The notes under the pieces are model-generated. The model searched no databases, was not told the DNA's origin, and saw only the letters and a list, made by a program, of their open reading frames with translations. A DNA stretch of 64,000 nucleotides from Mycobacterium sp. D16Q13 (GTDB lineage Bacteria; Actinomycetota; Actinomycetes; Mycobacteriales; Mycobacteriaceae). The DNA lies in the NCBI RefSeq assembly GCF_002013375.1, contig NZ_MAEW01000003.1, positions 372,001-436,000 on the forward strand. The letters run 5' to 3'. Position numbers and translations under genes: made by a program. Below, one piece after another: positions 62,334-64,000 of this stretch (the first letter of the stretch is position 1; every line of letters starts with the position of its first letter).

Positions 62334-63233
62334 GTGTCCCTGCCCGAACTCGGAGCACGGGTAGCGATCCGCAGCCGGCGCCCGGCTGGTTCGGTACCCC
62401 CCTTCACCGACACCGTCGGTGAGCTGGTGGCGACCGATCCCGCGGTGCGGATACTTCATAAATCCGGTGCGGTGGTGGATATTTCACTCGCCGACATCGT
62501 CTCGGTACGCGTGCTGCCACCGGTTCCGGCGCTGAATCGGGACATCAGGTCGGTGCAGCGGGCCGCGGCCTTAGCGTGGCCGGGGATCGAGCATGATTGG
62601 GTGGACGGGTGGTTCGTCAGAGCCTCGAGCGGGCACACACATCGCGGTAACTCCGCTGTACCACTGGAGCATTCGGCTTCACCGCGCTCGCTCGGCGAGG
62701 TGGCCGCGTGGTACTCCGAACACCGGCTGCCCACCCTGTTGTGCCTGCCCGACCGGTTGATCCACCCGCCAGGCGAGCTGGCCACAAGCGGCGAGACCGT
62801 GGTGATGGTGCGCGATCTCGGCGAGGCCCGTGCGGCACCCCTTCCCCCGGAGCCATCCTCGAGTTGGCTTGCCCTGCATGGAGATAACCACCCCAAGGCG
62901 ACACAGGTGCTGACGGCGGTGGTCGACGGGATACTGGGCTTCGCGTCCGTCGCCGAAAACGGTCCCGCGGTCGCCATCGCACGGGGCGCCGTCACCGAGG
63001 GCTGGCTCGGCATCTCCGCGGTGCGGGTGGCCGAGACCCATCGACGTCGCGGACTGGCTCGGCAGGTGTGTGACCTCCTGCTGGGCTGGGGCGCCGCACA
63101 GGGAGCCCGTCGTGCGTACGTCCAGGTCCGCGCGGAGAATGCCGCGGCGTTGGCGCTGTATCCAACCCTGGGCTTTACCGAGCAGCATCGGTACCGGTAT
63201 GCGCATATCGAGCCTGTCAGCATCGAAAAGTAG
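62334..63233 (+). CDS. GNAT acetyltransferase with N-terminal SH3-like domain (Rv0428c-like)
   Basis: A 299-residue protein. The first 65 residues (LGARVAIRSRRPAGSVPPFTDTVGEL) form an SH3-like barrel seen in this mycobacterial family, followed by a GNAT domain with AVRVAETHRRRGLARQVCDLLLGWGAAQGA (about 222-251) containing the acetyl-CoA-binding loop. Substrate unknown. GTG 62334 is 14 bases after def; xthA follows 9 bases later. Confidence 0.85.
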   Translation: MSLPELGARVAIRSRRPAGSVPPFTDTVGELVATDPAVRILHKSGAVVDISLADIVSVRVLPPVPALNRDIRSVQRAAALAWPGIEHDWVDGWFVRASSGHTHRGNSAVPLEHSASPRSLGEVAAWYSEHRLPTLLCLPDRLIHPPGELATSGETVVMVRDLGEARAAPLPPEPSSSWLALHGDNHPKATQVLTAVVDGILGFASVAENGPAVAIARGAVTEGWLGISAVRVAETHRRRGLARQVCDLLLGWGAAQGARRAYVQVRAENAAALALYPTLGFTEQHRYRYAHIEPVSIEK

Positions 63234-63242
63234 GGTGACGTC

Positions 63243-64000
63243 ATGCGATTGGCCACCTGGAATGTGAACTCGATCCGTGCCCGTGCCGACAGGGTGATCT
63301 CCTGGCTGGAACGCTCCGGCACCGACGTGCTCGCCATGCAGGAGACCAAGTGCTCCGACAAGCAGTTCCCCATGCAGGCGTTCACCGACGCCGGGTACGA
63401 GGTGGCACACGTGGGGCTCAGCCAGTGGAATGGCGTCGCCATCGCCTCCCGGGTTGGGCTGGAGGACGTGACCGTTGGGTTCGAGGGGCAGCCCGGGTGG
63501 GCGTCTGGTGAGGATGTCGAGGAGGCCGCCGAGGCCCGCGCACTCGGCGCCACCTGTAACGGGGTGCGGGTGTGGAGCCTGTATGTCCCGAACGGCCGGA
63601 CGCTGCAGGATCCGCACTACCAGTACAAGCTGCGGTGGCTCTCGGCTCTGCGCGACGAGGCCGCCGGCTGGCTCGCCGCCGATCCCGCGGCACAGGTCGC
63701 GCTGGTCGGCGACTGGAACATCGCGCCCACCGACGACGACATCTGGAGCGTCGAGGCCTACCAGGGCAGCACCCATGTGTCCGAACCCGAACGCACCGCG
63801 TTCACCGCGATGAACGACGCCGGATACGCCGATGTGGTGCGGCCGTTCACCCCCGGTCCGGGCGTCTACACGTACTGGGATTACACGCAGCTGAGCTTCC
63901 CCAAGAAGCGCGGAATGCGCATCGACTTCGTCCTCGGCTCACCGGAGTTCGCCAAGCGAGTGGGTGATGCTCACATCGACCGCGAGGAACGTAAGGGCAA
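63243..64000 (+). CDS. xthA: Exodeoxyribonuclease III (3' end outside window)
   Basis: The frame opens MRLATWNVNSIRARADRVI, and shows QETK around residue 35, YVPNGR around 116, GDWNIAPTDDD around 157 and the C-terminal-half MRIDFVLGSP around 231: the ExoIII/AP-endonuclease pattern with metal-binding Asp and Glu. It cleaves DNA at abasic sites and degrades 3' ends. It runs past base 64000, about 252 codons being visible. The ATG has AGGGTGA upstream. The def-GNAT-xthA order matches Rv0429c-Rv0427c. Confidence 0.95.
   Translation, partial: MRLATWNVNSIRARADRVISWLERSGTDVLAMQETKCSDKQFPMQAFTDAGYEVAHVGLSQWNGVAIASRVGLEDVTVGFEGQPGWASGEDVEEAAEARALGATCNGVRVWSLYVPNGRTLQDPHYQYKLRWLSALRDEAAGWLAADPAAQVALVGDWNIAPTDDDIWSVEAYQGSTHVSEPERTAFTAMNDAGYADVVRPFTPGPGVYTYWDYTQLSFPKKRGMRIDFVLGSPEFAKRVGDAHIDREERKG

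Overview
The window is a contiguous piece of a mycobacterial chromosome. The basis is the gene content and order: a complete mce4 operon, the KstR-type sterol regulon, otsA, mycothiol-era housekeeping genes, deazaflavin-dependent oxidoreductases and a PE-PPE domain protein. High GC, frequent GTG/TTG starts and many 1- or 4-base start/stop overlaps fit. Several blocks follow the order of the Mycobacterium tuberculosis H37Rv genes Rv0457-Rv0463, Rv3489-Rv3531 and Rv0433-Rv0427, but they are joined differently here. This points to a non-tuberculous, probably rapidly growing species; the abscessus-chelonae group is a guess, not shown by the sequence.

Layout. 1-6.6 kb: the end of an Eis-like acetyltransferase with a flavin monooxygenase, a beta-carbonic anhydrase, a tandem SUKH (SMI1/KNR4) protein, dihydrolipoamide dehydrogenase and two membrane proteins. 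6.6-15 kb: a prolyl oligopeptidase, a deazaflavin-type oxidoreductase, a small unknown protein, a membrane protein, polyphosphate kinase 2, a succinic semialdehyde dehydrogenase-like enzyme, a DinB-like protein and an MFS transporter. 15-19 kb: an ArsR/SRPBCC pair, a PE-PPE domain protein with a degenerate N-terminus, a YHYH protein and a cupin. 18.8-20.6 kb: an Rv3489-like small protein and otsA.

20.5-30.8 kb (minus strand) is the mce4 steroid importer: yrbE4A, yrbE4B, mce4A-F and two Mce-associated proteins, tightly overlapping. 31-49.8 kb is sterol catabolism: a 17-beta-HSD-like SDR, fdxD, fadE26-fadE27-fadD17, fadD19, echA19, an F420-type oxidoreductase, a DUF35 protein with ltp4 and ltp3, a SnoaL-like protein, a gamma-carbonic anhydrase, and kshA. 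Five palindromes matching the KstR consensus TNNAACNNGTTNNA sit in the divergent intergenic regions or ahead of mce4, so import and side-chain/ring degradation should be co-induced by sterol.

49.8-58.8 kb is a possible sulfation module. A minus-strand operon (DUF1214 protein, SDR, sulfotransferase, FAD/NAD(P)-binding protein, dtd) diverges from an IclR regulator, which is followed by cysD and cysNC, the PAPS-making enzymes. A perfect 16-bp palindrome lies between the sulfotransferase operon and the regulator, and a two-mismatch copy lies just ahead of cysD. The cysD promoter also holds a near-perfect KstR box. I regard this as the most interesting inference in the window.

58.7-64 kb is housekeeping: a YbdK-type carboxylate-amine ligase, sodC, a LytR_C-domain protein, a DUF3263 protein, def, a GNAT protein, and xthA running off the end. 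I saw no tRNA, rRNA, insertion sequence, prophage or CRISPR.
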